A DNA stretch of 64,000 bases from Nitratireductor indicus C115 (GTDB lineage: Bacteria; Pseudomonadota; Alphaproteobacteria; Rhizobiales; Rhizobiaceae): contig NZ_AMSI01000006.1 in NCBI RefSeq assembly GCF_000300515.1, forward strand, positions 1-64,000, written 5' to 3'. A program made the translations under genes and the position numbers. The stretch's first letter is position 1. Every line of letters starts with the position of its first letter. Under the pieces are notes generated by a model, which saw nothing but the letters and a program-made list of their open reading frames with translations, ran no database searches and was not told the origin of the DNA. Shown in pieces: positions 8,197-17,101 of the stretch.

Positions 8197-8889
8197 CTAC
8201 CCGTTTGCACCGGCTCCACCCCGGAAGGTCTCAAGCCGTTTCTTCTGCTTGCCTTCCTTATCGAAATTGGACGGATCGAGCCATGCGTCAAATGCACTTT
8301 TCAGCGCAGGCCACTCGCTGTCGAGTATTGAAAACCACGCCGTGTCCCGGTTCTCGCCCTTCACAATGAGGTGCTGGCGAAAGGTTCCCTCATAGGTAAA
8401 CCCAAAGCGTGTCGCGGCGCGCCTGGAAGGCTCATTGCGCGCATTGCATTTCCATTCGAAGCGTCGGTAACCCAGATTGTCGAACACATGCCGCGCGAAT
8501 AGAAACAGCGCTTCCGTCGCCCCGATGGTTCGCGAGAGGCCCGGCCCCCAATAGATATTGCCCGCTTCGATGCATCCGTTGACAGGGTCTATACGCATCA
8601 GCGTCTGCCGCCCGCCTATGGCTCCCGTTTCCTGATCAATGACCGTGTAGAACAAGGGATCCGTGCTTGCCTCCGCCTTTTCGAGCCAGAGCTGGAACTC
8701 GCCCCGACTGCGCGGCGGATATTCCATGAGCCAGCGGAAGCGCTCGTCGGCATCCGCGACCGTCGACACCGCGTAAAGCCCCTCGCCATGTTTGGGCGCA
8801 CTGAGCGGCTCCAGGCGCACCGTACGCCCGACAAGCGCCTCGCGTGCAGGCCGTGGCCTTTCGGCCCAATGGGAAAGATCGACGGACAT
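8197..8889 (-). CDS. GNAT acetyltransferase, RimJ/RimL type
   Basis: A 230-residue GNAT enzyme. Residues about 20-200 hold the RimJ/RimL-like domain (Acetyltransf_3): the RLEPLS start, the IEAGNIYWGPGLSRTIGATE acetyl-CoA region, and the NEPSRRAATRFGFTYEG segment with conserved Asn and the RxxxGF end. It could acetylate a protein N-terminus or a small amine. ATG 8889 is preceded by CGGAGGGG and is preferred to an upstream in-frame start at 8946. It heads a short operon with the 66-residue membrane protein. Confidence 0.88.
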   Translation of the reverse strand: MSVDLSHWAERPRPAREALVGRTVRLEPLSAPKHGEGLYAVSTVADADERFRWLMEYPPRSRGEFQLWLEKAEASTDPLFYTVIDQETGAIGGRQTLMRIDPVNGCIEAGNIYWGPGLSRTIGATEALFLFARHVFDNLGYRRFEWKCNARNEPSRRAATRFGFTYEGTFRQHLIVKGENRDTAWFSILDSEWPALKSAFDAWLDPSNFDKEGKQKKRLETFRGGAGANG

Positions 8890-9028
8890 ATGCCCCTCCG
8901 TTTTATGTCTCTTATCTGAAAGAGCATGAAAGCGTGGAGCCACCAAGGCCCAGCGGGACCATCGCCGGTGCGCCAGCGCCGATAGGCGCTGCGCCGCAAG
9001 AATGAACGGATGTTCCGGGAAATGGCCC

Positions 9029-9055
9029 GGGGCGACCCTGGTCTGCGGTCGCCCC
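9029..9055. repeat. 9-bp perfect hairpin downstream of dctM
   Basis: GGGGCGACC and GGTCGCCCC enclose 9 bases. It lies about 100 bases past the dctM stop on the minus strand. There is no T run, so it may be a mRNA-stabilising or Rho-related structure rather than an intrinsic terminator. Confidence 0.45.
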
Positions 9056-9153
9056 GTTCGAACCGTGCTTGGGAGGAGGAAAAGCCGATCCGACCTCCAG
9101 ATGCTAAGCCCGAAATCGTTAACGTTTACTTAACGCAAAGCCTCGAATTGAAC

Positions 9154-10773
9154 CTATCTCGCAATGATTTCAGGCCCCATCAGGCTATAGGGAAGCCAGG
9201 TGGAAAGGACCGGAACATAGGTCACGATGATGAGGAACAGGAACAGCACCAGCACGAAGGGGGCAGCCGCGCGAACCACCTGAATGAGGCTCATTCCCGT
9301 AATTCCGCTCGTCACGAAAAGATTCAGCCCGATAGGTGGGGTGATCATGCCGATTTCCATGTTCACCACCATAATGATGCCGAGATGGATCGGGTCCACC
9401 CCAAGCTCCATCGCGATGGGAAACACCACCGGCGCGACGATCAGGAGAAGGCCCGACGGCTCCATGAACTGCCCGCCCAGAAGCAACAGAAGGTTCACCG
9501 CGATCAGGAACGTAAACCACGTAAACCCGGCATCCACCATCACGCTGGTGATGGTCTGAGGAATGCGCTCTGCCGTCAGAACATGGGCGAAGAGAAGCGC
9601 ATTGACGATGATGAACATCAACATCACCGTGGTTCGCGCGGCATCCACCGTCGTCTTGCGAGTTTCCTCATTGAAGAAGGCCCGCAGGAAATTGCGCGCC
9701 ATCAAAGCGAGATTGCGCCGCCAGATAGGCAGACCAGCCACGAGCAGGCCCGGCAAGCCGGCAATCCCGGCCTCGCCGCCACGCCACAGCGCATAGGCGA
9801 TCATGATGGCCAGCGAGGCTGCAAGCCCTGTCCATGCGCGGCCTGCAAGCGTCACATTCTCCCATTCGGAGGTGAGGAAGAAAGTGAGGATCATCCAGAT
9901 GAAGAAGAAGGCGAGCCCATAGACGCTTGCGGAAAAACCGATGCGCGCACGGTCGCCGTCGCGCGCCTCCACCCAGCGCACTCCTTTCATCGGCCCCATG
10001 TCGCGATAGACGAAGAGAGCGACCAGAAACGCGTAGACCGCCGCCACGGCAGCCGCCTCGGTGGGCGTGAAGACACCGCCATAGATACCGCCAAGAATGA
10101 TGACGATCAGGAACAGGCCCCAGCCGGCTTCCTTGCCACCCTCGAGTATTTCGCCAAAGCCCTTCCACTCCTCCGCCGGCAGGTTTCGGATGCGGGCCAT
10201 CACGTAGATGGCAACCATCAGCATGAGGCCGGCGACAATGCCCGGAACGACGCCCGCCAGGAACATGCGGCCCACCGAGACGTCGGTGGCAGCCGAATAG
10301 ACCACCATGACGATGGACGGCGGGATGAGGATGCCGAGCGTTCCTGCGTTGGCAATGATGCCTGCTGCGAAATCCTTCGAATACCCCACCTGGCGCATGC
10401 CGGCGATGGCAATGGTTCCGATCGCAACGACGGTTGCTGGCGAGGAGCCGGAAAGAGCCGCGAACATCATGCAAGCCAGCACCGAGGCCATGGCAAGCCC
10501 GCCGCGAAAATGGCCGACCGCGGCAATCGCGAAGCGGATGATGCGGCGGGCAACGCCGCCCGTCGACATGAACGCCGAGGCGAGCACGAAGAAGGGGATT
10601 GCAAGAAGCGTATAGTTCTGCGCCGCAGTGAAAAGCTGTAGCGCCACCGAGGAGACCGAATCGTTCGAGAAGAACGCGATGATCAGTAGTGAGGAAAGGC
10701 CAAGCGAAACCGCCACCGGCACGCCCAGGAAAAGCAGCAAGAGAACGAGAACGAAGAGAATTGCCGGTTCCAT
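9154..10773 (-). CDS. dctM: TRAP transporter large permease (DctM)
   Basis: A 539-residue inner-membrane protein with some 13 or more hydrophobic segments. The N-terminal half shows the DctM pattern AIPFFVLASAFMSTGG and GSSPATVVAIGT; the C-terminal half has the GIIMVVNMEIGMITPPIGLN signature. The protein is about 110 residues longer than a typical DctM because of a central insertion (about residues 260-370) with added membrane helices. It forms the Na+-driven uptake channel with DctQ, fed by DctP. The gene begins 6 bases after dctQ and is the last of the dctPQM order. Confidence 0.93.
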   Translation of the reverse strand: MEPAILFVLVLLLLFLGVPVAVSLGLSSLLIIAFFSNDSVSSVALQLFTAAQNYTLLAIPFFVLASAFMSTGGVARRIIRFAIAAVGHFRGGLAMASVLACMMFAALSGSSPATVVAIGTIAIAGMRQVGYSKDFAAGIIANAGTLGILIPPSIVMVVYSAATDVSVGRMFLAGVVPGIVAGLMLMVAIYVMARIRNLPAEEWKGFGEILEGGKEAGWGLFLIVIILGGIYGGVFTPTEAAAVAAVYAFLVALFVYRDMGPMKGVRWVEARDGDRARIGFSASVYGLAFFFIWMILTFFLTSEWENVTLAGRAWTGLAASLAIMIAYALWRGGEAGIAGLPGLLVAGLPIWRRNLALMARNFLRAFFNEETRKTTVDAARTTVMLMFIIVNALLFAHVLTAERIPQTITSVMVDAGFTWFTFLIAVNLLLLLGGQFMEPSGLLLIVAPVVFPIAMELGVDPIHLGIIMVVNMEIGMITPPIGLNLFVTSGITGMSLIQVVRAAAPFVLVLFLFLIIVTYVPVLSTWLPYSLMGPEIIAR

Positions 10774-10779
10774 CTCCGC

Positions 10780-11475
10780 CTACTCCTTCAGCGCGTCTTT
10801 GTTTTCGGCAACGAGGTCTTCCGCCTCATGACTGGCGATGATCATCTCGCGCTGGCCCTTCGCAATGGCAACGACGCCCTGTAAGGCGCGAAAGGCGAGC
10901 AGCGCCAGGCCGATCGGCAGCATCAGATACGCCACCCATCGTTGCACCCGGTCCTGAAGACCGAACGCATCCTGCATCCAGAGCGGATAGCGCAGATCGT
11001 CGAGCCCGGTGCCCCGGTCGAACATGAATTTCCAGTAGCCGATGGCTCCTGTCTGCCGCCAATTGGTGGAGACGGGTGCCCCGAAAAAGCTGAGCCACGC
11101 CGCATAAAGCAGAATGAAGGCGTAGAGAAAGACGCACACAGCTCCGAAGATCGCGACGATACGGAACAGGCCCGAAGGCATCATGCGCACAAAGGCATCG
11201 ACCCCCAGATGAATGCCTTGCTTCACCCCATACCCCATACCGAACAGTATCATCCAGGCAAAGAGAATGCGGGTCAGCTCCAACGCCCCGCCCCAACCGC
11301 TGTTGAAGCCATAGCGCGCGATGACCTGGGTGAAGGAAACAAAGGTTATCGCTGCCAGAAGGAGCGCCAGCACATTTTCCTCGAACCGTCCGACGGTGTC
11401 GGGAAAGCGCCGTTCCAGCGCGAACAAAAGGATTACAAGCGCGACAAGCCCCGCGACGGGCCACAACAGGACCAT
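10780..11475 (-). CDS. dctQ: TRAP transporter small permease (DctQ)
   Basis: A 231-residue membrane protein with four main helices and the DctQ core (VIARYGFNSGWGGALELTRILFAW, quoted only in part here: the RYGF and E-L-T-R segments near residues 53-68 are diagnostic). It is longer than most DctQ proteins (about 160-180) with a hydrophilic stretch near residues 130-160. It pairs with DctM. ATG 11475 has GGAGGAG about 7 nt upstream. The following dctM gene is 6 bases away. Confidence 0.88.
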   Translation of the reverse strand: MVLLWPVAGLVALVILLFALERRFPDTVGRFEENVLALLLAAITFVSFTQVIARYGFNSGWGGALELTRILFAWMILFGMGYGVKQGIHLGVDAFVRMMPSGLFRIVAIFGAVCVFLYAFILLYAAWLSFFGAPVSTNWRQTGAIGYWKFMFDRGTGLDDLRYPLWMQDAFGLQDRVQRWVAYLMLPIGLALLAFRALQGVVAIAKGQREMIIASHEAEDLVAENKDALKE

Positions 11476-11522
11476 GAACGTCTCCTCCGAAAGGCCGACA
11501 GAACTTCCCGGTCAGGAAGCAC

Positions 11523-11547
11523 GGCGCGGAAAGAAGCTTTCCGCGCC
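11523..11547 (-). promoter_or_regulatory. 11-bp stem-loop between dctP and dctQ
   Basis: GGCGCGGAAAG and CTTTCCGCGCC pair perfectly around AAG. In many transporter operons such a structure behind the binding-protein gene limits read-through and protects the upstream mRNA, so that more binding protein than permease is made. That function is inferred from position. Confidence 0.6.
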
Positions 11548-11559
11548 GCCATCGTCAGC

Positions 11560-12555
11560 TCAGGAGCCGCTCTTCACGGCGGAATCGATCAAATCCTTGC
11601 CGATATCGCCTTCGAACTTCGCCCAGACGGGCTTCATGGTCTCAACCCATTTCGCGCGCTGCTCGGGCGTGAGTTCGCGAATCTTGCCACCCGCGTCGAT
11701 GATGTTCTGGCGGCAGGTTGCTTCCTGCGCGGCCACATCCTCGTTTGCCTTCTGGGTGACTTCTTCCGCAATCTTCAGGAACTGGTCGCGAACGGCCGGA
11801 TCGAGGCCCTCCAGCCACTCGGTCGAAGTCACGAGCAGATAGGCGAGAAGCTGGTGGTTGGTTTCGCTGATTCCATCCTGCACCTCGAAGAATTTCTGAG
11901 TGTAGGTGTTGCACCAGCTGTTTTCCTGTCCGTCCACAACGCCGGTCTGCAAGGCACCGTAGACTTCCTTGAAGGCGAGCTTCTGGGCGGACGCTCCCAT
12001 CGCCTCGATCATGGCGACAGCCACATCCGAGGTCTGCACGCGGAACTTGAGGCCCGCAGCATCCTGCGGCTCCAGAAGCGGCTTGTTGGCGGAGAATTGT
12101 TTGAGCCCCGACGACCAGAAACCCAGCCCCGTATAGCCTTCGTCTTCCGTGACCTTGAGCAGGGCCTTGCCGTCATCGGAGGTGGTGAACTTGTTCACCG
12201 CATCGAGCGAGGGGAAGAGGAAAGGCAGATCGAACAGCCTATATTTGAGTGTATAGGCTTCGAATTTGGCGAGCGACGGAGCGGCAAGCTGCACGTCGCC
12301 CAGAAGCAGGGCTTCCATCACCTTGTCGTCGTCATAAAGGGTCGAATTCGGGAACACTTCCATACAGGCCGTCCCGTTCATCTCCTCGTTGACACGCTCA
12401 GCGAGAAGCCGCGCCGCATCGCCCTTCGGGTGCCCCTTGTCGGCCACCACATGGCTGAACTTGATGACCATCTCGCCATCGTCGCATTGCGCCTGCGCCT
12501 GGGTCGCCAGAGCGGTGAGAGCGAGCGCGGAAAGAGTACCGATCAAAAGTTTCAT
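11560..12555 (-). CDS. dctP: TRAP transporter solute-binding protein (DctP)
   Basis: A 331-residue periplasmic binding protein. A signal peptide covers residues 1-23 (ending ATQAQAQ). The mature protein has the DctP start FSHVVADKGHPKG, the carboxylate-binding arginine in LKFRVQTSDV near residue 170, and GALQTGVVDGQEN with the conserved asparagine. The substrate is a carboxylate-containing compound; the neighbouring CoA ligase hints at an aromatic or aryl-acetic acid, which is inference. ATG 12555 has GGAGG 8 nt upstream; longer in-frame starts lack a signal sequence at the right place. Confidence 0.92.
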   Translation of the reverse strand: MKLLIGTLSALALTALATQAQAQCDDGEMVIKFSHVVADKGHPKGDAARLLAERVNEEMNGTACMEVFPNSTLYDDDKVMEALLLGDVQLAAPSLAKFEAYTLKYRLFDLPFLFPSLDAVNKFTTSDDGKALLKVTEDEGYTGLGFWSSGLKQFSANKPLLEPQDAAGLKFRVQTSDVAVAMIEAMGASAQKLAFKEVYGALQTGVVDGQENSWCNTYTQKFFEVQDGISETNHQLLAYLLVTSTEWLEGLDPAVRDQFLKIAEEVTQKANEDVAAQEATCRQNIIDAGGKIRELTPEQRAKWVETMKPVWAKFEGDIGKDLIDSAVKSGS

Positions 12556-12744
12556 GCATTTTCCTCCACTGACATGATGGGTCCATCCCCCGATAGACCG
12601 CCCGGCGACATGGCGCCACCAGCTGCTGGGTTTCGTGGGACGCGGCAATCGCCCGTGCCCACGGGTTCCTTATCGCAGCATTTCCGGCATCCTGAGACAC
12701 CGCTCTCGCGAAATCAAGCAACACCTGCCCAACGGCATTATGCT

Positions 12745-13998
12745 TTAGTCTGAGTAATCCCGCTCATCGGCGATCACCTTGCCGTCGCGCGGCAGGGAGC
12801 CGGGCTCCGCGATCCGCACCTTGCCGCCGATTTTGGTGATTTCGCGCAGGCTTGCCTCAAGCGCCCCGACATCGGGGGTCCCTCCCCGGATGGCTTCCGC
12901 ATGCAGCACCATCGCATCGGTCGCCCCGTCACGGATCACCACTAGCCGGGCCCTTTCGATATCGGCATGGCGCTTGAGCAGTTCGGCGATCTGCTTGGGA
13001 TCGACGAACATGCCCTTGACCTTCGTACGCTGGTCGGCACGGCCCATCCAACCCTTGATGCGGGTGTTGGTGCGCCCGCATGGGCTCTGCCCCGGCAGAA
13101 CCGCAGAGAGGTCGCCCGTCCCCAGCCTGACCAGCGGATAGGCGGGGTTGAGACAGGTCACCACGACTTCGCCGACCTCTCCCTCCGGCACCGGATCGTC
13201 AGTCCCCGGCCGCACGATCTCCACAAGCAGGTTCTCGTTAACCACCATCCCCGGCAAGGGCAGCCCGTCGGACCCCACCGCCTCATAGGCGATAATGCCG
13301 AATTCCGCGGTAGCGTAACACTGCATCACCGTGATGCCGCGATTGCGATATTCCTCCCTGAGGGAAGGAAAGAGAGCGCCGCCCGAGACCAAGCCTATGC
13401 GGAAGGAAGACAGGTCCGCGCCCTCCCGCTCCGCGCGATCAAGAAGGATTTTCAGGAAATCGGGCGTTCCCGCGAAAACCTGTGGGCGCAGGGCAGCGGC
13501 AGCCTCCACCTGCATCTCCGTATTGCCGGTGCCGGCGGGAAACACGGTGCAGCCAAGCGCCCGCGCCCCCGTATCCAGCATGAAACCGCCCGGCGTCATG
13601 TGATAGGAAAAAGCATTGTGCACCCGGTCGCCAGGCCGCGCTCCCGCAGCAAAGAAGGCGCGCGCCGCCTGCCATGGATCGGCCCCTGCCCCCTGGATCT
13701 CCCAGATTGGACCGGGTGACATGAAGGCGCGAGCTCCGTTCAGTGCATCGGGATTGACGAAGCCACCAAAGGGCGGTCGCGCAAGCTGCCTCTCGAGCAG
13801 TTCGGGCTTACGCAAGACGGGGAGCCGTGCCAGCGCCGCCCGGTCGGTCAGTGAAGAAAGGTCATGACCGGAGAGCCATTCCGAAAGCCCCTTCACCTTT
13901 GCCGTTGCTTCCTTCAGGAAACCCGGCAGGCGCAAAAAGAAGTCTTTCTCGCGTTCCACCGGATCGCGCGTTTCCAATGCGTCGAAATGCTCAGCCAT
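12745..13998 (-). CDS. Phenylacetate-CoA-ligase-like AMP-forming enzyme
   Basis: A 417-residue adenylate-forming enzyme of the PaaK family. Visible motifs are the NAFSYHMTPGG segment, GLVSGGALFPSLREEY, CYATAEFGIIAYE (the Y-x-T-E motif), VRLGTGDLSAVL with the ATP-ribose Asp, and GRADQRTKVKGMFV with the hinge region. It should form a CoA thioester from a carboxylic acid. The glycine-rich P-loop of PaaK is not obvious, where AFMSPGPIWEIQG is seen instead, so the substrate or activity may differ. ATG 13998 has GGGGAGGA upstream. It lies upstream of dctP on the same strand, linking import and CoA activation. Confidence 0.82.
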   Translation of the reverse strand: MAEHFDALETRDPVEREKDFFLRLPGFLKEATAKVKGLSEWLSGHDLSSLTDRAALARLPVLRKPELLERQLARPPFGGFVNPDALNGARAFMSPGPIWEIQGAGADPWQAARAFFAAGARPGDRVHNAFSYHMTPGGFMLDTGARALGCTVFPAGTGNTEMQVEAAAALRPQVFAGTPDFLKILLDRAEREGADLSSFRIGLVSGGALFPSLREEYRNRGITVMQCYATAEFGIIAYEAVGSDGLPLPGMVVNENLLVEIVRPGTDDPVPEGEVGEVVVTCLNPAYPLVRLGTGDLSAVLPGQSPCGRTNTRIKGWMGRADQRTKVKGMFVDPKQIAELLKRHADIERARLVVIRDGATDAMVLHAEAIRGGTPDVGALEASLREITKIGGKVRIAEPGSLPRDGKVIADERDYSD

Positions 13999-14024
13999 GG
14001 ATCCTCCCCGGCGTGTTTTCGGAT

Positions 14025-14705
14025 TTATCGCAGCATTCGCACCCATCGGGCAAGATTGACGAGCGACATCAGCGATGCAGCCAGATAGGTGAAGGCAGCA
14101 GCCCGCAGGATGGAACGCACCGCCGGCATATCGTTGTCAGCCACATAGCTACCCTGCCGCAAAATCGGCAGGGCCTTTGAAAAACTCGCATCGAATTCGA
14201 GCGGCAAGCTCACCAGCGTCACGATCACCCGCACGGAAAGAAGCGCAATGCCAGCGCCGATCAGCGCCACCAGCGCAAGGGGCGTTCGGGCGAGAATGGC
14301 CAGAAACGGTGCGGCGATGAAGAAGACCCCCGCCATGCGATCAGTCACCCGCGCCAGCGAAGCGAGTTGCTGCCAAACCCGAAAGGAGCGCTCGCCGTAA
14401 GCGTCCTGCAAGGCATGGGAGACCTCATGGGCGGCCACCGCGACAGCAGTCAGGGACCGCCCGGCGTAGTTGTCGCTGGAAAGGCGCACGGCCTTTTCGG
14501 CGGGATCGTAATGATCGCCTTGTTCGGTCTGTTCAACGCTGACGCCATCCAGCTTGAAACGTTCGATGAGATGCCGGGCAAGTTCACCGCCGGTGCCCGG
14601 AATATCCGCGCGCTCATGCGCATGCCGGGCGAATACGTGCCGCACCCAGACCTGCGGAAGCAGGATCGCGCCGAGCAACAAAATGGCGGCCAGCGCGATC
14701 AGCAT
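14025..14705 (-). CDS. YugP-type zinc membrane protease
   Basis: A 226-residue membrane metallopeptidase of the YugP/COG2738 family. A hydrophobic N-terminal segment (residues 2-20) is followed by the zinc motif HEVSHALQD at residues 93-101 (HExxH), then two or three more membrane helices. Family members also carry DNYAGRSLTAVAVAAHE before the motif, as here. Its substrates are unknown. The CoA-ligase gene starts 26 bases after its stop codon and omp10 ends 27 bases upstream of its start, so a long minus-strand transcript is possible. It is shorter at the C-terminus than some homologues, but the zinc site is intact. Confidence 0.88.
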   Translation of the reverse strand: MLIALAAILLLGAILLPQVWVRHVFARHAHERADIPGTGGELARHLIERFKLDGVSVEQTEQGDHYDPAEKAVRLSSDNYAGRSLTAVAVAAHEVSHALQDAYGERSFRVWQQLASLARVTDRMAGVFFIAAPFLAILARTPLALVALIGAGIALLSVRVIVTLVSLPLEFDASFSKALPILRQGSYVADNDMPAVRSILRAAAFTYLAASLMSLVNLARWVRMLR

Positions 14706-14732
14706 ACAGCACCTCCCCTGAAGAGGCGGGGT

Positions 14733-15116
14733 TTAGGAGGTCTGGCCGCTACGCGTCAGAACGAAATTCTGTCCAGAAGCGTTCGTACAGTTCATGCGAT
14801 CCGGAGAAACCAACAAACAATTGACCTTGGTGGTGGTCTGCCGAACCAACGAAGTCATTGAAATTTCGACGCTGTTTCCAGATTTATTGACGTAGGTCCC
14901 TTCAGAAAGCTTGTTTCTCGTATCGCTTGCGATAGAGGTGAACCGGCCGCTTGAGAAGGTTGAAATGCCTACTCCCTGCTGATCTGTCCACTGACCTTCG
15001 ACCCCGGTCTGGCGCGCCATGCGCGGGCCGCCGCCCATTTCTGTCTGACAACCGGCCAGAGCCAGAACCAGGGCTGCACCGCCGAGCGTGCGGATAAGAA
15101 TCTTGTGTGCCGTCAT
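14733..15116 (-). CDS. omp10: Omp10-like outer-membrane lipoprotein
   Basis: A 127-residue lipoprotein. The signal peptide ends in a lipobox (ALVLALAGC, cysteine near residue 22). The rest matches the small Brucella Omp10 pattern: GVEGQWTDQQGVGISTFSSG, the SEGTYV segment, TTKVNCLLVSPDRMNCTNASG and a C-terminal FVLTR strand. Omp10 is an immunogenic outer-membrane lipoprotein related in fold to protease-inhibitor-like barrels. Two cysteines in the mature part could form a disulfide. ATG 15116 has GGAGG 9 nt upstream and removes a basic extension that would precede the signal peptide. Confidence 0.82.
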   Translation of the reverse strand: MTAHKILIRTLGGAALVLALAGCQTEMGGGPRMARQTGVEGQWTDQQGVGISTFSSGRFTSIASDTRNKLSEGTYVNKSGNSVEISMTSLVRQTTTKVNCLLVSPDRMNCTNASGQNFVLTRSGQTS

Positions 15117-15258
15117 ATGCCCGCCTCCTCTGCTCCGCCGGAAAATCCGGCGGTTGTCGCGTTGGGAATAACCATCCGGCCACGCCGCGCGGTCCGGACG
15201 GTTCAGATTCAATCACCCGATTTTGGCGTCAATGCAAGCACTGCGCGCCTTATAACAA

Positions 15259-16704
15259 TTAGCGCACGAGAATGTTGCGGAACTGCCACGGGTCGGATTC
15301 ATCGATATCCTCGGGGAAAAACCCCGGCCTGCCCTCAAGCGGGGTCCAATCCGTGTAGTGCCCCTTCACCGGCCCCAGATAGGGTAACTGCACTTCGAGG
15401 CAGCGCCGGTAGTCCATCTCGTCGGTCTCGACGATACCGGCTTCGGGATTTTCCAAGGCCCAGACCATACCGGCCAGAACGGCGGAAGTAACCTGAAGAC
15501 CCGTCGCATTCTGATAGGGAGCAAGCTCGCGCGCTTCCTCAAGAGAAAGCTGCGACCCATACCAATAGGCATTCTTGTCATGGCCGTAGAGAAGAACGCC
15601 CAGTTCGTCGACGCCGTCCACCAACTCGTTCTCATCGAGCACATGTTGCACGGGCTGCGCCTTGCCACCTGCTCCGAACAGCTCATCCAGGGAGAGCATC
15701 GCGTCATCGCAAGGGTGATAGGCGTAGTGACAGGTCGGGCGGTAAGTCACCTCGCCCTTCTTGTCCTTCACGCTGAAGAATTCAGCGATGGAAATGGACT
15801 CATTGTGCGTGACGAGGAAGCCATATTGGGCGCCCGGCGTCGGGCACCAGGTGCGCACACGCGTGTTGGCCCCCGGCTGTTCCAGGAAGATCGCCGATTT
15901 ATGCCCCTTCTTCTGCTTGCGGGCATTCTTGGGCATCCATTTCTCATGCGTGCCCCAGCCTAGTTCCGCCGGCTGAACCCCTTCAGCGATGAAACCTTCG
16001 ACCGACCAGGTGTTCCAGAACACGTTCATCGGCTTCGGATTCTTGGTCCGCTGGGTATCGCGCTCTGCGATATGAATACCCTTCACACCGCATTTCTTCA
16101 TGAACTTGGCCCATGCCTCGCGGTCGTAGGGCGCAGGCTCGTCGAGCCCGAGCTTCAGGTCTTTCGAAAGATTGACCAGCGCCTGTTTGACGAACCAGGA
16201 AACCATGCCCGGATTGGCACCGCAGGTGGAAACGGCAGTCGTGCCGCCGGGATTCTTCGCCTTTTCCTGGCGCACAGTCTCGCGCAGCGCATAATTGGTG
16301 CGCGATGCATTGTCCGCATCCGCATCGAAATAGAAGCCGGCCCACGGCTCGACCACCGTGTCGATGTAAAGCACGCCGAGCTTGCGGCACAATTTCATGA
16401 TGTCCAGAGAGGACGTGTCGACCGACAGGTTCACACAGAAGCCTTGTCCCTCGCCTTCCGTCAGAAGCGGCTTGAGAACGTCCTTGTAATTGTCCTTGGT
16501 GATATGGCTCTGAATGAACCTGATGCCCCGCTCGTCGAGCAACTTGCGGTCGGTATCCACCGGGTCGATCACCACCATGCGGGCGCGGTCGAACTTGAAA
16601 TGACGTTCGATCAGCGGCAGGGTTCCCCGACCGATCGAGCCAAAGCCGATCATGACGATAGGGCCGGTGATTTCACCATGGATAGGCCAGTCGTTCTGAG
16701 CCAT
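15259..16704 (-). CDS. hss: Homospermidine synthase
   Basis: A 481-residue NAD-dependent homospermidine synthase of the saccharopine-dehydrogenase-like type. The Rossmann loop IVMIGFGSIGRGTLPLIERH is near residues 17-36, followed by VVIDPVDTD. NPGMVSWFVKQAL and the VEPWAGFYFDAD segment are family features. It joins two putrescines (or putrescine with spermidine) to make sym-homospermidine, the main long polyamine of many rhizobia. Putrescine would come from the decarboxylase at 2197-3330. ATG 16704 with AGAGG upstream is chosen over a start 22 codons earlier. Confidence 0.95.
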   Translation of the reverse strand: MAQNDWPIHGEITGPIVMIGFGSIGRGTLPLIERHFKFDRARMVVIDPVDTDRKLLDERGIRFIQSHITKDNYKDVLKPLLTEGEGQGFCVNLSVDTSSLDIMKLCRKLGVLYIDTVVEPWAGFYFDADADNASRTNYALRETVRQEKAKNPGGTTAVSTCGANPGMVSWFVKQALVNLSKDLKLGLDEPAPYDREAWAKFMKKCGVKGIHIAERDTQRTKNPKPMNVFWNTWSVEGFIAEGVQPAELGWGTHEKWMPKNARKQKKGHKSAIFLEQPGANTRVRTWCPTPGAQYGFLVTHNESISIAEFFSVKDKKGEVTYRPTCHYAYHPCDDAMLSLDELFGAGGKAQPVQHVLDENELVDGVDELGVLLYGHDKNAYWYGSQLSLEEARELAPYQNATGLQVTSAVLAGMVWALENPEAGIVETDEMDYRRCLEVQLPYLGPVKGHYTDWTPLEGRPGFFPEDIDESDPWQFRNILVR

Positions 16705-16804
16705 TTTGCGCCTCTCTGCAACCAAACACCCAAGCGTCAAAACACATAACGGTGTCACAATAAAGCGCAAATCCGCCGCAGGGGCCGGCGCCCCGGCCCC
16801 AGTC

Positions 16805-17095
16805 TCAGCTCTTCAGCGCCTCCATCCCTGGAATGGCCGTGGAAACGCTGAACTCGACGATCTCACAATCGGCGAGCTTGTGGATGGCGAACGGGTCTTC
16901 CGCGAGACAGGCTTCCAGCACCGCCCGTTCTCCACGTGCAAAAATGACGCCACCCGTGCGCGGAACCTTGCGCCCGGAAGCCATGAACACTCCGGCATCA
17001 TAATATTTCTTCAGCCATTCCATATGGCCGGCCATATGCGGCTCCACCTCTTCGAGCGGTACCCGATAGGTCAGCGAAACGAAGAACATGGTCAC
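16805..17095 (-). CDS. YciI-like protein
   Basis: A 96-residue single-domain YciI protein with the ferredoxin-like core and the conserved pattern HMEWLKKYYDAGVFMASGR, in which the His and Asp belong to the putative active site, and the end LAEDPFAIHKLADCEIVEF. The family resembles muconolactone isomerase-type dimers; its enzymatic role is generally unknown. The gene starts 6 bases after the pabB stop, with GAGGAGGAG in that gap and the end of pabB, so the two are translationally linked. Confidence 0.87.
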   Translation of the reverse strand: MTMFFVSLTYRVPLEEVEPHMAGHMEWLKKYYDAGVFMASGRKVPRTGGVIFARGERAVLEACLAEDPFAIHKLADCEIVEFSVSTAIPGMEALKS

Positions 17096-17101
17096 TCCTC
17101 C

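Noticed and set aside
9010-10641. 543-codon plus-strand open frame
   Set aside because: Antisense to dctM; very His/Arg/Asp-rich translation without any domain.
10942-12753. 603-codon plus-strand open frame
   Set aside because: Antisense to dctQ and dctP; no recognisable motif and three real genes on the other strand.
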